A DNA stretch of 64,000 bases from Thioalkalivibrio sp. ALE31 (GCF_000377405.1 NZ_KB905020.1:558001-622000); one strand, 5' to 3'. Counted from the stretch's first letter, positions 53,833 through 63,224 are shown. The notes: generated by a model not told the origin, from the letters alone. Numbers and translations are program-made.

Positions 53833-56800
53833 TTATCGCCGTCGGCCGGCGGCGACACCACCGATCAGAAGCAGGAACAGCACGCCGGCGACCAGCCACG
53901 GGAGCCAGGGCATGCCCCCCGCCTCGTCGCCAGCCTCCTGCCCGCCGTCGGCCTCGGCCGGTTCGGGGATCTCCGGCATCTCTTGCGCCGCCGGGTCTTC
54001 CAGCGGCTGGATCTCGGTGACACGGCTGGGGTCGGCCTCCGCCTGTGCGCGATCGATCTGCGCGGACGCGCGCACGGCCTCGAAGGCCTCGCGCAGTTCG
54101 GGCTCCTCCAGGCGCTCGGCCACCTCGTCCAGCATCGGGTGGTCGGGGCGCGTGTGCCCGCTGCCCGGCAGGCCGTGTTCCGCCACCAGTTCGGCAAAGC
54201 GTTCGGACAGGGCCTCCAGTACCTCCGGATCGGCCTCCCAGAACCCACGACTGGCGGCCACCAGATGCACGGCCTGCAGGTGGGTCTTCACATGCACGTT
54301 GTGGCCGTCGGCGAGGAATTCGTCCACGCCCAGGCCGTGGCGGTCCTGCAGATACACGTCATGCACCTCGTCCCAGACCCAGGAGCGGATGATCTCGGGA
54401 TTGGTGGCCTGCCAGCCCCACAGGTTGTCGACGAAGTCGCGGGCCATGGTCCGCGCCCCGGCATAGCCGTGGTCCATCAGCGGCTCGATCCACTGCGGGT
54501 TCAGGTTCTGCCCCTGCAGCTCGCGCATCAGCGCGCGGCCCAGCGTCTCCACCCGCGGGTCGTCCGGATCGGCGTGCTGCAGCACGCGGTTGTCCGGCAC
54601 AGCGCCGCGAATACTTTCGACCGCGGTCGAGAGCCCGCCCTGGAAGTCAAAACCGTCGTCGTTGTCCAGCAGGCCGTAGAGGTGCGAGGCGCGCCCGAGA
54701 TAGGTGCGCCCGACCTGGCCCAGCCGGGCCTCGAAGGCCTCGTGCGCGGAGCCACCGGATTCGTCCGCCCCGTAGGCGTGGCCCATCCGGCGCAGATAGG
54801 CCGCGCCCAGTTCGGCTCGGTCCTCCCAGGCCCCGGAACGGTCCGCGAGACGATTGACCCCGGCCCCATAGGCCCCGGGGGCGGTACCGAACACCCGCAG
54901 CGCGGCCTGCTGACCCGCCTCGAGGCCATTGAGGCCTGCGGCGCGCAGGGCCTGGGTGTCCTCCACCCATTGGGCGGCCACATCGTTGCGCGCCAGGGGC
55001 TCGGTGCCCGGATCGCGCAGGTCTTGCCCCAGCGGGGCCAACGCCGCTTCCAGTGCCTCTTCCAGCTCGGGGTACTCGGCAAGAATGGTCTCGGACGATC
55101 CGTCCAGCGCGAGGCGCGCGGCCCGGTCCAGCCACACCAGCTGGTCCTCGTAGAGGTCGCGGAACAGACCGGAGGTGGTAAACAGGGCATCGCGACGTCG
55201 ATCGCGCCCGGCTTCATCAAGGTCCATGCGCTCCAGCCCCTGGACGATCCCGCGACTGTTCCAGGCCGGACGAATGCCCAGCATGTCCATGCCAAAGGCG
55301 ATCATCACGCCCTCGTCACGCACAGTATCCGACGCCCAGAGGATGATCGCCTCGCTGCCATCCGCCTCGGGATCACCGTGCTCGCGGGCATCCGCGGCCA
55401 GCTCCTGACCGATACCCCAGGCGATACGCGTGGGGACCAGGTCCGCCGCCAGCGCGTGGAAGTTGCGCCCGGTCGGCAATACCTCCGGCGTACGGATCGG
55501 GTCGTTGCCCTGCCCTGGCGGCACGAAACGGCCTTCCAGCGCCGCCAGCAGATGCGCGCGCTCGCTCGCCGGGGACCCACGCAGCTTGGCGTCCCAGTCG
55601 TCGCCGACCGCGTCGTCACCCGCCATCGACTCGAGCATCGTGTCCACAGCCTCGTCGCTCCAGTCGCGTCCGAACACATGCAGCCCCAGCGGCATCTGGT
55701 CTTCCTGCATGTCGGTCAGGTAATGCCCGATCTCGTGGACCAGCAACTCCTCGTCCATCTCCGCCAGCACGGTCGTTGCATGTTCACCATGGCCCTCGTC
55801 CGCGTGGTCATGCTCATGGGCGTGTTCGTGCTCTTCATCCCCGTGTTCCCGGTGATGGTCCGCGTCGCGATGTTCGTCGCCGTGTTCGTCTCCGTGGCCT
55901 TCGCCATGTCCCGCGTGGTCCTCGTCGTGATGCCCCTCGTGATGATCACCGTGATCATCATGGTGATGCCCGTGATCGTGATGGTGACCCCGCGCCAGTT
56001 CACGCTCGATGGTCTCGGTCAGGCCAAGGTCCTCGATACGTTCGCGCAGGGTCTGGACGGCCCGCGAGCGCGTCGCGGCATCCGGCTGCGCGGCGGCCTC
56101 GTAGGTCTCCACCAGCTGGCGCAGTTCCAGCAGGCTGTCGTAGAGCTCGGTGGCCGCCAGCGGCGGGGTCAGGTGGCTGATCATCACGCCCATGGCGCGG
56201 CGCTTGGCCTGGATACCCTCGCCCACACCATCGACGATGTAGGGATAGATGATCGGCAGGGCGCCCCCGAGGATCTCGGGATAGTCATCCGGTGCCAGCC
56301 CCGCGCGCCGGCGCGGCAGGAATTCGCGGGTCGAGTGGCGGCCGACATAGACCAGTGCATCGGCCTCGAAGTGATCGCGGATCCAGTGATAGAAGCCGAC
56401 ATACTGGTGGGTCGGCGGGAACGTGGTATTCGCGTGCAGCAGGCGCTCGCTGACCTCCCAGCCGCGCGGCGGCTGCGGGCCGATGAACACATTGCCGAAC
56501 TCGATCCCCGGGAACAGCATCTCGCCATCGCGGGTCATCGCCTCGCCCGGCGGCTCGCCCCAGCCGGTCAGGCCGGGGATGCCCGTGCGCACCAACGCCT
56601 TGCGCAACTGCTCAGTGGTCGCGTGGGCATCTTCTCCCGCCAGCGTGGCCTCCCAGGCCTCCTCGTACTGGGCCAGCAGGTCCAGTGCCCGCTCCTGCGC
56701 CGCGTGCGGATAACTCTCGAGCATGTGGCGCAGATCACCAACGCCGCTCTCCAGCGCAGCTTGCGCGATCTCGACCTTGTCGGCGGCCCTGGCGGCCTCC

Positions 56801-58371
56801 AGGCGTGCCTGCAGATAGCCGATCGGGCCGTCGACCAGTTCGGCCCGGACGGGCTCCGGCAGGCTATCGAAATACGCCTGATACTGGTCGCGATCCAGCG
56901 AGGCGACCCGGCCGGCGATCGCGTCCAGCGCGTCCGCCTGTTCCGGCAGGTTCACGGCCCGATCCTGGATCATCTCCAGCAGGGTCTCGGCGTCCTCCGG
57001 CACCGCGTCGCCCAGGTCGTACCCGGCAGCCTCGAGGCGCTGCAGGATCTCCAGCAGCGACTCGGGGACATCCAGCTTGTCCGCACCGATGTTCTGGCGA
57101 CCCGGCGGATGGTTGTAGTAGACCACCGCCACGCGCTTGTCCGCGTTGTCCAGGCGGCGCAGCCGCTGCCAGCTCGCCACCCGATCGGCCAGGGCCTCGA
57201 CCCGCTCGTCGACCGGCTCGGTCAGGGTCAGGCGCACGCCGGTGCGTTCGTCCTGTTCCGGCGCGCCCGCGGTCGCGAGCACCATCGGCTGGCTCATGCC
57301 CTGCAACTCCGGCATGGCCACGTGGTAGTGGACCTTGTCCCAGGGGATGCCCTCGTGCGACAGCCGCCACTGGGTCGCGCTCACATCTGCCAGACGGATG
57401 CCCTTGATCACCGGGACATCCAGCTCGCCGAAGGCCTCGGCCACCGCCTCGCGGTTGCCGCCCCCGCCGACCACGAAGTCCTGCAGGCTGACGATACCCG
57501 CCAGATCCGCCGGCCCGGCCGCCTCGGCCAGCGTCTCGACCGCCTCGCGGCTGGCCCCGCCCCAGCGCGCCAGCACCGCAAAGCACTGGATGTCTCGCGC
57601 CTCCAGGGCTTCGCAGGCTGCGTCCAGCAGCGCGCGGTCTCCCGGCCGGTCACCGGTATCCAGGTCCAGCAACGCCACGGCGGGCCCGTCGTCCAGCTCG
57701 AGATCGTCCGGGTCGGGAGTGGAGTTCCCATGCCGGTAATAGCGGATGGTCTCGCGCGGGTCCGGCTCCGGAACTTCGTTCTCGTGCCCGCCGCGCGCGG
57801 CCAGCCAGCGCATCAGCCCCTCCATATTCTCCGGTGTACGCCCCTGATAGAACGCGCGCCCGGTCAGCCAGTCCGCCTGTTCGGGGAAACGCTCCCGCTG
57901 TTGGGCCAGGTGCACGCGCGGGTCTTCGCCCGGGTCGGGGTTGGCCGCCAGTTCGGTTCGCTTCTCGTCATCGAGACCCACGAGTACGGCCTCGCCGCCG
58001 ATCCGGGACAGCGCCGTCAGGTGACGCACGCTGTTAATGGCCAGAATCGGGGCCCCCTCGGGCGGCGGGGCCTCCCGCAACAGACGGTCGAGGCGCGCGG
58101 CCTGGTCCCCGAAAACAGCCGCAACGAGTATGGCGTCGGCCTCCCGCCACAGCGCCGATACCGCCTCGTCCGACTTGTCCGCGAGTTGCTCCGGTGTCCG
58201 CAGGATCACCTCCGCCTGCGGATGAGCCTCCAGGAAGCGATGCGCGCCAGCGGCCACCTCCGCCGCCGAGCGATCGGAGACCACACCCACCACGAGCGGA
58301 CCCGCATGGGCCGGTACCATTCCGAAAAGAAAAAGCGCGAAGATGCTCAGGATCGTGCAACGAAAACGCAT
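53833..58371 (-). CDS. Exported, membrane-anchored CobN-like chelatase subunit with His-rich insert
   Basis: 1,512 residues. A signal peptide (RCTILSIFALFLFGMVPAHA) starts the protein and a single helix (LPWLVAGVLFLLLIGGVAAGRRR, residues ~1488-1510) ends it, so the bulk should be periplasmic. The middle is CobN/BchH-like: GIRLADVSATQWRLSHEGIPWDKVHYHVAMPE region, QPPRGWEVSERLLHANTTFPPTHQY region, DALVYVGRHSTREFLPRR, PIIYPYIVDGVGEG. Residues ~795-862 are an insert dominated by His, Asp, Glu and Gly, likely a metal store. Cytoplasmic CobN works with CobS/CobT and ATP; neither is here. Relatives include HmuS of Bacteroidetes. Start ATG 58371 gives the signal peptide; the frame is open to 58473. 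Confidence 0.88.
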   Translation of the reverse strand: MRFRCTILSIFALFLFGMVPAHAGPLVVGVVSDRSAAEVAAGAHRFLEAHPQAEVILRTPEQLADKSDEAVSALWREADAILVAAVFGDQAARLDRLLREAPPPEGAPILAINSVRHLTALSRIGGEAVLVGLDDEKRTELAANPDPGEDPRVHLAQQRERFPEQADWLTGRAFYQGRTPENMEGLMRWLAARGGHENEVPEPDPRETIRYYRHGNSTPDPDDLELDDGPAVALLDLDTGDRPGDRALLDAACEALEARDIQCFAVLARWGGASREAVETLAEAAGPADLAGIVSLQDFVVGGGGNREAVAEAFGELDVPVIKGIRLADVSATQWRLSHEGIPWDKVHYHVAMPELQGMSQPMVLATAGAPEQDERTGVRLTLTEPVDERVEALADRVASWQRLRRLDNADKRVAVVYYNHPPGRQNIGADKLDVPESLLEILQRLEAAGYDLGDAVPEDAETLLEMIQDRAVNLPEQADALDAIAGRVASLDRDQYQAYFDSLPEPVRAELVDGPIGYLQARLEAARAADKVEIAQAALESGVGDLRHMLESYPHAAQERALDLLAQYEEAWEATLAGEDAHATTEQLRKALVRTGIPGLTGWGEPPGEAMTRDGEMLFPGIEFGNVFIGPQPPRGWEVSERLLHANTTFPPTHQYVGFYHWIRDHFEADALVYVGRHSTREFLPRRRAGLAPDDYPEILGGALPIIYPYIVDGVGEGIQAKRRAMGVMISHLTPPLAATELYDSLLELRQLVETYEAAAQPDAATRSRAVQTLRERIEDLGLTETIERELARGHHHDHGHHHDDHGDHHEGHHDEDHAGHGEGHGDEHGDEHRDADHHREHGDEEHEHAHEHDHADEGHGEHATTVLAEMDEELLVHEIGHYLTDMQEDQMPLGLHVFGRDWSDEAVDTMLESMAGDDAVGDDWDAKLRGSPASERAHLLAALEGRFVPPGQGNDPIRTPEVLPTGRNFHALAADLVPTRIAWGIGQELAADAREHGDPEADGSEAIILWASDTVRDEGVMIAFGMDMLGIRPAWNSRGIVQGLERMDLDEAGRDRRRDALFTTSGLFRDLYEDQLVWLDRAARLALDGSSETILAEYPELEEALEAALAPLGQDLRDPGTEPLARNDVAAQWVEDTQALRAAGLNGLEAGQQAALRVFGTAPGAYGAGVNRLADRSGAWEDRAELGAAYLRRMGHAYGADESGGSAHEAFEARLGQVGRTYLGRASHLYGLLDNDDGFDFQGGLSTAVESIRGAVPDNRVLQHADPDDPRVETLGRALMRELQGQNLNPQWIEPLMDHGYAGARTMARDFVDNLWGWQATNPEIIRSWVWDEVHDVYLQDRHGLGVDEFLADGHNVHVKTHLQAVHLVAASRGFWEADPEVLEALSERFAELVAEHGLPGSGHTRPDHPMLDEVAERLEEPELREAFEAVRASAQIDRAQAEADPSRVTEIQPLEDPAAQEMPEIPEPAEADGGQEAGDEAGGMPWLPWLVAGVLFLLLIGGVAAGRRR

Positions 58372-58405
58372 GGAAACTTCCCGATAAACAGGTGCAATAG
58401 GGCGC

Positions 58406-58428
58406 GAGGCGTGTACTCGACACGCCTC
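58406..58428. other. Hairpin between PduO-type and CobN-like genes
   Basis: A 9-bp perfect stem, GAGGCGTGT (58406-58414) and its complement (58420-58428), with a 5-base loop, in the 111-bp gap between the two genes. No T-run follows. It could adjust expression of the giant gene relative to btuB. Confidence 0.45.
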
Positions 58429-58482
58429 GACCGTTGCAATGGGAATGGGACGCCGCCACCGCGGCGCCCCCACGAAGACCCG

Positions 58483-59037
58483 TCAGCCGCGCTGGTTCGC
58501 CGGTTGCCAGAGGACCTCGGTACCGTTTTCGTGACGAGCCAGCACACGGCAGAGCACGAACAGGAGATCCGACAACCGGTTGACATAGGCCAGCGACGCC
58601 GGACGCAATGCCTCGTGGTGATTGAGCGCCACCAGACGCCGTTCCGCACGCCGGCAGACGGTGCGCGCAATGTGACAGTCGGCTGTAGCGGGACCCCCAC
58701 CCGGAAGGATGAACTCCTTCAGGGCGGGCAGATCGGCGTTGAAGGACTCCAGCTCCACGTCCAGCCGCTCCACGGAAGCCTCCGGGAGGGCCTGATGCCC
58801 CGGCACTGCCAGTTCCGCTCCGAGATCAAACAACTCGTGCTGCACCAGAGCCAGCGAGCGACGAACCTCTTCGGGCAGGTCGTGGACCAGGACCCGGCCC
58901 ACGACACTGTTCAGCTCGTCCACGTCGCCAAAGGCCTCGACGCGGTGGCTGTCCTTGTCCACCCGCGAGCCATCGCCCAGCCCGGTCCGGCCTTCGTCGC
59001 CGGTACGCGTTGCGATCTTCGACAGTCGATTACCCAT
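58483..59037 (-). CDS. pduO: PduO-type ATP:cob(I)alamin adenosyltransferase
   Basis: 184 residues. A trimeric helical-bundle enzyme unrelated in fold to CobO. ATP-binding N-terminus TRTGDEGRTGLGDGSRV; further signatures FGDVDELNSVVG, FILPGGGPATADCHIARTVCRRAER and YVNRLSDLLFVLCRV. It starts 3 bp below the btuB stop and so belongs to the uptake part of the operon, where it would adenosylate imported corrinoid. Confidence 0.95.
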   Translation of the reverse strand: MGNRLSKIATRTGDEGRTGLGDGSRVDKDSHRVEAFGDVDELNSVVGRVLVHDLPEEVRRSLALVQHELFDLGAELAVPGHQALPEASVERLDVELESFNADLPALKEFILPGGGPATADCHIARTVCRRAERRLVALNHHEALRPASLAYVNRLSDLLFVLCRVLARHENGTEVLWQPANQRG

Positions 59038-59040
59038 GAA

Positions 59041-60849
59041 TCACCTCTGCTGATAGCGCAGCTTCAAGAACGCGGCCCGGCCCGGCTGGTTGTAGTCAAC
59101 GCCGTCCCACGAATTCCTAGCGACTACGTAATCGCGGTCAAACACATTCTGGACAGAGGCCTCCAGACGCCATTCAGAGGACAGCCGGTAACTAGCCCGA
59201 AGGTTCAGTAGGCCATAGCCAGACAGCCGTTCCTCGTTGCTGGCATCGTTGTACGAGCGACTCTTCGCGATCACAGACCCCCCTACCGCGAAACTTTGGA
59301 ACTGCCGATCCAGATCGAAGCGGGCAGTTACCGGGGACCGGCGAGGAAGTTCATTGCCTGTTTCACGATCCTCTGCATTCAGAAGGGTCAACGAAGCGCG
59401 CGAAATCCAATCATAACGTTCATATCCACCCTCCAACTCAAGCCCGGAGATCCTCGCTTCGTCAACGTTTTCAGGCGGCCAAACTGGAATCATTTTTTCC
59501 ACTCTCGATTGAAAAATAGAGGCATCCAGATACCCTTTATCAAAGCTAGCGCGAAGGCCTATTTCAGCCGTTTCAGACTCTTCTGCTTGAAGTTCTGGAT
59601 CACCCGAACCCGGCCAATACAGTTGGTTAAACGTAGGCGCATTGAAGGCCGTGCCATAAGACGCGCGCAGCCGTAGGATGTTGGTGGCCTGCATGCCCCA
59701 GGCTACCTGCCCCGTCACCTTGTCGCCGAACTGCTCATTGTCGTCGTAACGCAAACTTCCCTCGAGATCATGGCGGCCCAGGCCAACCTGCACCACCGAG
59801 TATGCACCAACGTTGTACCGCGACTCTTCAACGTAATCGGTGGTGCTATCCACTCGGTCTTCATACGCATCGATTCCGGCAATCAAATAAACACGATCGG
59901 TTATCTCGAGGTCGTTTCGCCAATCCACACCGATGCGTTTAGTATCGAAGCGAGAAGAAAAGACGCCTTCGCTAAAATTATCGTTCTCATCGCGGCTGTG
60001 GCTAACACTGACTTCGGTATCCCAAAGCGGTGTTACAGGCACTCGCAAGCCAGCACGAAGGGCAGCATGCCGAAAATCGGTTTCATCTTCGGTGCCGTCG
60101 AACTCGGTTCTACCCTCGGAATACAGCACACTACCGAAAACCTCGACCCCATTATCGAGCCGGTGCGAGACCTTGGTGGCAAGTGAGGTGTTGTCATAGC
60201 CATCGCGGTCTTCATCGCCCACACCGTCCTGGACGTTGATACCGTCGGTATCAAAGTGGCTGACCGAAAAGCTGTAGTTCGTATTATCGGTACCCCCGGC
60301 GACACCGACCCCGGTCTCCCAGGTATTGAAGCTCCCACCGCCGACGAAGGCATTGACCTTCGGTGGGCCCTTGCGGCCCTCACGGGTAAAGACTTGCACG
60401 ACCCCGCCGATCGCGTCCGAACCATAGATGCTGGTGCGCGGGCCGCGCACGATCTCCACCCGCTCGATCTCTTCCGGAGGCAGGAATTGCCAGCTTGCCC
60501 CGCCACCCGTCGCCGAACCCATTCGAACTCCATCGACCAGCAACAGGGTGTGCCCAGAGCTCGACCCCCGCGTGAAGACGGAAGTGGACTTGCCGAAAGC
60601 GCTGTTCTGGGAAGTTTCGACCCCCGCGCGGCCCTCCAGCAGATCGGTGAACTGCTGGGGCTGCAGGCGCTCGATCTCTTCGCGGTCGATGATGGTCACC
60701 GAAGCGAGCGTCTCGTCGACGGTCTGCGCGATGCGAGAGGCGGTGACCTGGACGGTCTCCAGGGTCTGCGCGTCGTTGGTATCCGGCGTATCCGCCAGAG
60801 CGGGACTGGTGGCCAGCAGGATGGCCGTGGAAAGTGCTGTGCGTTTCAT
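59041..60849 (-). CDS. btuB: TonB-dependent vitamin B12 receptor
   Basis: 602 residues (E. coli BtuB 614). The signal peptide ALSTAILLATSPALA is followed by a TonB-box-like LETVQVTASRI. The plug domain has RLQPQQFTDLLEGRAGVETS, TLLLVDGVRMGS and VEIVRGPRTSIYGSDAIGG. The barrel ends NQPGRAAFLKLRYQQR. It imports cobalamin and cobinamide across the outer membrane. A strong cobalamin riboswitch precedes it. Much of the barrel (about 59,380-60,260) is visibly richer in A+T than surrounding genes. Confidence 0.95.
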   Translation of the reverse strand: MKRTALSTAILLATSPALADTPDTNDAQTLETVQVTASRIAQTVDETLASVTIIDREEIERLQPQQFTDLLEGRAGVETSQNSAFGKSTSVFTRGSSSGHTLLLVDGVRMGSATGGGASWQFLPPEEIERVEIVRGPRTSIYGSDAIGGVVQVFTREGRKGPPKVNAFVGGGSFNTWETGVGVAGGTDNTNYSFSVSHFDTDGINVQDGVGDEDRDGYDNTSLATKVSHRLDNGVEVFGSVLYSEGRTEFDGTEDETDFRHAALRAGLRVPVTPLWDTEVSVSHSRDENDNFSEGVFSSRFDTKRIGVDWRNDLEITDRVYLIAGIDAYEDRVDSTTDYVEESRYNVGAYSVVQVGLGRHDLEGSLRYDDNEQFGDKVTGQVAWGMQATNILRLRASYGTAFNAPTFNQLYWPGSGDPELQAEESETAEIGLRASFDKGYLDASIFQSRVEKMIPVWPPENVDEARISGLELEGGYERYDWISRASLTLLNAEDRETGNELPRRSPVTARFDLDRQFQSFAVGGSVIAKSRSYNDASNEERLSGYGLLNLRASYRLSSEWRLEASVQNVFDRDYVVARNSWDGVDYNQPGRAAFLKLRYQQR

Positions 60850-61005
60850 GTCGTCCGTGTCTCCCGGCGAGCCGCCCGCACGCCGTTGATTCGTCGGGAT
60901 CGCGCAGACAGGGGGAGACAGACACGAGGGGGATCGGCCACGACCGGCGAACGGCCCGGCACGATCATCCGCCTCGCATGCCCGCCGCATGCCGCGCGAT
61001 CATTC

Positions 61006-61222
61006 CCTGGCCGGTCTCCGGGCTGACGAGCGTTCTGGCGCGGCGCCTTCCCGAACCTCAGGTTCAGTGGCACTGGCCGCGACCATCAGGGACCGTCTGG
61101 CGGTCCCTCGCTCGATCACCGTTGCGGGGGCAGCGTCGGTTTCGCCCACGGCTCCCGAGGACCCGTCTGGACTCACCGAACTTCCCGTTTAACCCGCCAG
61201 GTCGAGCCTGGCCGGGCACCGG
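61006..61222 (-). promoter_or_regulatory. Cobalamin riboswitch upstream of btuB and the cob operon
   Basis: On the minus strand the conserved parts are: CGGTGCCCGGCC, GGGTTAAACGGGAAG (61182-61196), GACGCTGCCCCCGCAACGGTG (the B12-box region, near 61118-61137), GCCACTG...TTCGGGAAGGCGCC (near 61043-61073) and GTCAGCCCGGAGACCGGCC (61008-61026). It ends about 155 bp before the btuB ATG. It should shut down btuB and the linked genes when adenosylcobalamin is plentiful. Confidence 0.93.
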
Positions 61223-61325
61223 GGAACGCGGCGAACACTACACAATTGGGCGCAAAATTACCAGCCGGGGGCGACTCGATCTCGCGCAACCGGAACCGTC
61301 GAACCAGGCCCGTCGCGACGGATCA

Positions 61326-63224
61326 TCAGCGGCGGCGCCGCTCCTCGGCGTGGAGATAACGGGTCCCGCGCTTCAGCAGCAGGCCCCAGGTCTTGTCCTG
61401 CAGCATGGCGTCAAACTCGGGCGACCGCTCGGCGCGCAGTGCCACGGGATGCGACTCGTCGCCGGCATGCGTTGCCAGCATGTCCAGGCGCTCGCGGTTG
61501 GCGCCGTACTGCTCGACCAGGAAATCGCGCATCGAATCGCTCAAAGGCAGGTGATAGATACGCGTGAGGCGCATCGCCAGCCATTCGGCCATGCGCCCGA
61601 GATCCTGGCGGACCTTGCGCACCATGGCCGAGCCCAGACCCGCCTTGGCATCCGCGCTCATGCCCACATACAGCCCCCCGAGATACGCGGCCGGGTTGGC
61701 GTAGATCGCGCGCTGGATGCTCGGGTTGGTGAGGTCCACCAGCGGCTCCAGGATCAGGGCCAGCTGGATGCCGATGCGCTTGGCCGTCTCGGCGTCCAGC
61801 GCTGCCCCTCCGAAGTAGAACAGATCGCCCTCACGCTGGATCTTCAGCTCCCTGAGGAAGTTGCAGAAGTCGTTGGCCAGCTTCAGCTTCTGGTCATCGG
61901 TCAGCTCGATCAGCTCCTCGCTGACCCGGATACCGCGCACACTGCGCTTGAACCAGCGCTTCTCGCCCCGCTTCTCCACCTGGGCGCGGCGCAGGGCCTC
62001 CCAGCGCTCCACCGCATTGGCGTAACGGCTCTGCGCCTGCATCAGCTGGTCGCGCGCCTCGCGCAGGTCCTCGACCCGCCGCAGTGCCAGCCCCAGGAGC
62101 TGGCCTTCCGGCGAATGTTCCCCCGGTTCCCGATCCTCCAGGGTGCGCAGGGCCTCCAGGACCTGGCGCCCCAAGTCGGTTACGGGCTCGCGCAGGACCT
62201 GCGGATCCAGCCCCGAGGCATCGCTCTGGGACAGCAGAATACCGAGCGAGCGCAGGCGGCTGACCACCCCGGCCTGCGCCACGCGAAAGCGGTTGCCCTG
62301 GGATTCCAGTCGATCCAGGGCGGCCCCGAGCTGCCAGCCACCGGACCATTCGAAGCTCAGGCGCTTGATCTGGCGCCCGTTCACGAGCTCGAACGCGAGC
62401 ACGAAGATCGCCTGCACATCGTCGAGGGTGCACCGGGCCAGGTCGTCGGCATCGGCGGCGGAAAACAGGCGGTCCAGGAACTGGTCCACGCGGCGCACGC
62501 CATCCTCCTGGGTCGGCGCCACGCCGCGCAACCGATCGCGCAGCAGGTCGGCGACCTCCGGGGCCTCGTGGTGCAGCTTCTCCAGGGCCGCGAGCCGCGA
62601 ATCCTCGGTCGCGCCCACCAGATCGCCCACGCGCGAGCGCAGGCCCAGGCGGCGATAGATCTCGATCTGCTCCGCGGCAGCCGCCAGGCTGGTATCGCCG
62701 GTCATCTCGCGCACCGCGACGGCCACCCCCTCGGGCGAGATATCCACCTCGTGGAGCAGCACCTCGGCCGCCTTGCGCCGGCGCATGTCCGGTGCGAGCT
62801 CGCTCATGGCCAGATCGCGGGTCACGAACAGCAGGTCCGGCAGCAGGTCGATCGTGTTGCGCAGCTGGTCGCGCGACTGTTCCTGGCGTTTGCCGCGGGT
62901 GGCATCGGCGACAAAGCGCGCCACCAGGCCGATCACCCCGAACAGCAGGGTGTAGACGGCGAAGAAGATGAAGTTCTGTGCCGGGGCGGCATGCCCGAAA
63001 CCGAGAAAATACCCGCCCTGCATGGCCAGGAACGTGACCGGTCCCGCCGCCCACAGCAGCTGGAGGAAATTGAGCGACCAGGGGACGCGCCGCGCGGTGG
63101 CCGCCACCTCGGTGATGCGGCTGCGGCCGGCCGCCTCGATCAGGACGTTCTCCTGCGACGGCCCGACGGCCTGCGGGTCTTCCTGACCCGGTGCCTCCCT
63201 GCGTTTACGAAAGCGACCGAACAC
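61326..63224 (-). CDS. Large hypothetical membrane protein
   Basis: 632 residues. A basic N-terminus (FGRFRKRRE) precedes two transmembrane helices (about residues 50-70 and 80-102, NFLQLLWAAGPVTFLAMQGG and FIFFAVYTLLFGVIGLVARF). The rest is a soluble, charged helical region with a coiled-coil-like stretch (~385-430, LRRVEDLREARDQLMQAQSR). I do not recognise the family. It is upstream of the btuB riboswitch on the same strand, with 103 bp before the switch begins. No obvious link to corrinoids. Confidence 0.7.
   Translation of the reverse strand: MFGRFRKRREAPGQEDPQAVGPSQENVLIEAAGRSRITEVAATARRVPWSLNFLQLLWAAGPVTFLAMQGGYFLGFGHAAPAQNFIFFAVYTLLFGVIGLVARFVADATRGKRQEQSRDQLRNTIDLLPDLLFVTRDLAMSELAPDMRRRKAAEVLLHEVDISPEGVAVAVREMTGDTSLAAAAEQIEIYRRLGLRSRVGDLVGATEDSRLAALEKLHHEAPEVADLLRDRLRGVAPTQEDGVRRVDQFLDRLFSAADADDLARCTLDDVQAIFVLAFELVNGRQIKRLSFEWSGGWQLGAALDRLESQGNRFRVAQAGVVSRLRSLGILLSQSDASGLDPQVLREPVTDLGRQVLEALRTLEDREPGEHSPEGQLLGLALRRVEDLREARDQLMQAQSRYANAVERWEALRRAQVEKRGEKRWFKRSVRGIRVSEELIELTDDQKLKLANDFCNFLRELKIQREGDLFYFGGAALDAETAKRIGIQLALILEPLVDLTNPSIQRAIYANPAAYLGGLYVGMSADAKAGLGSAMVRKVRQDLGRMAEWLAMRLTRIYHLPLSDSMRDFLVEQYGANRERLDMLATHAGDESHPVALRAERSPEFDAMLQDKTWGLLLKRGTRYLHAEERRRR

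Noticed and set aside
53833-58371. Ordinary cytoplasmic cobaltochelatase CobN of the aerobic pathway
   Set aside because: The signal peptide, C-terminal anchor, His-rich insert and neighbouring ExbB-like/DUF2149 genes do not fit a CobNST subunit.
53983-59211. 1,742-codon open frame on the plus strand
   Set aside because: It is antisense to the CobN-like, pduO and btuB genes. Its translation is rich in Arg, Gln, His and Leu without recognisable motifs, as expected for a shadow frame in GC-rich DNA.
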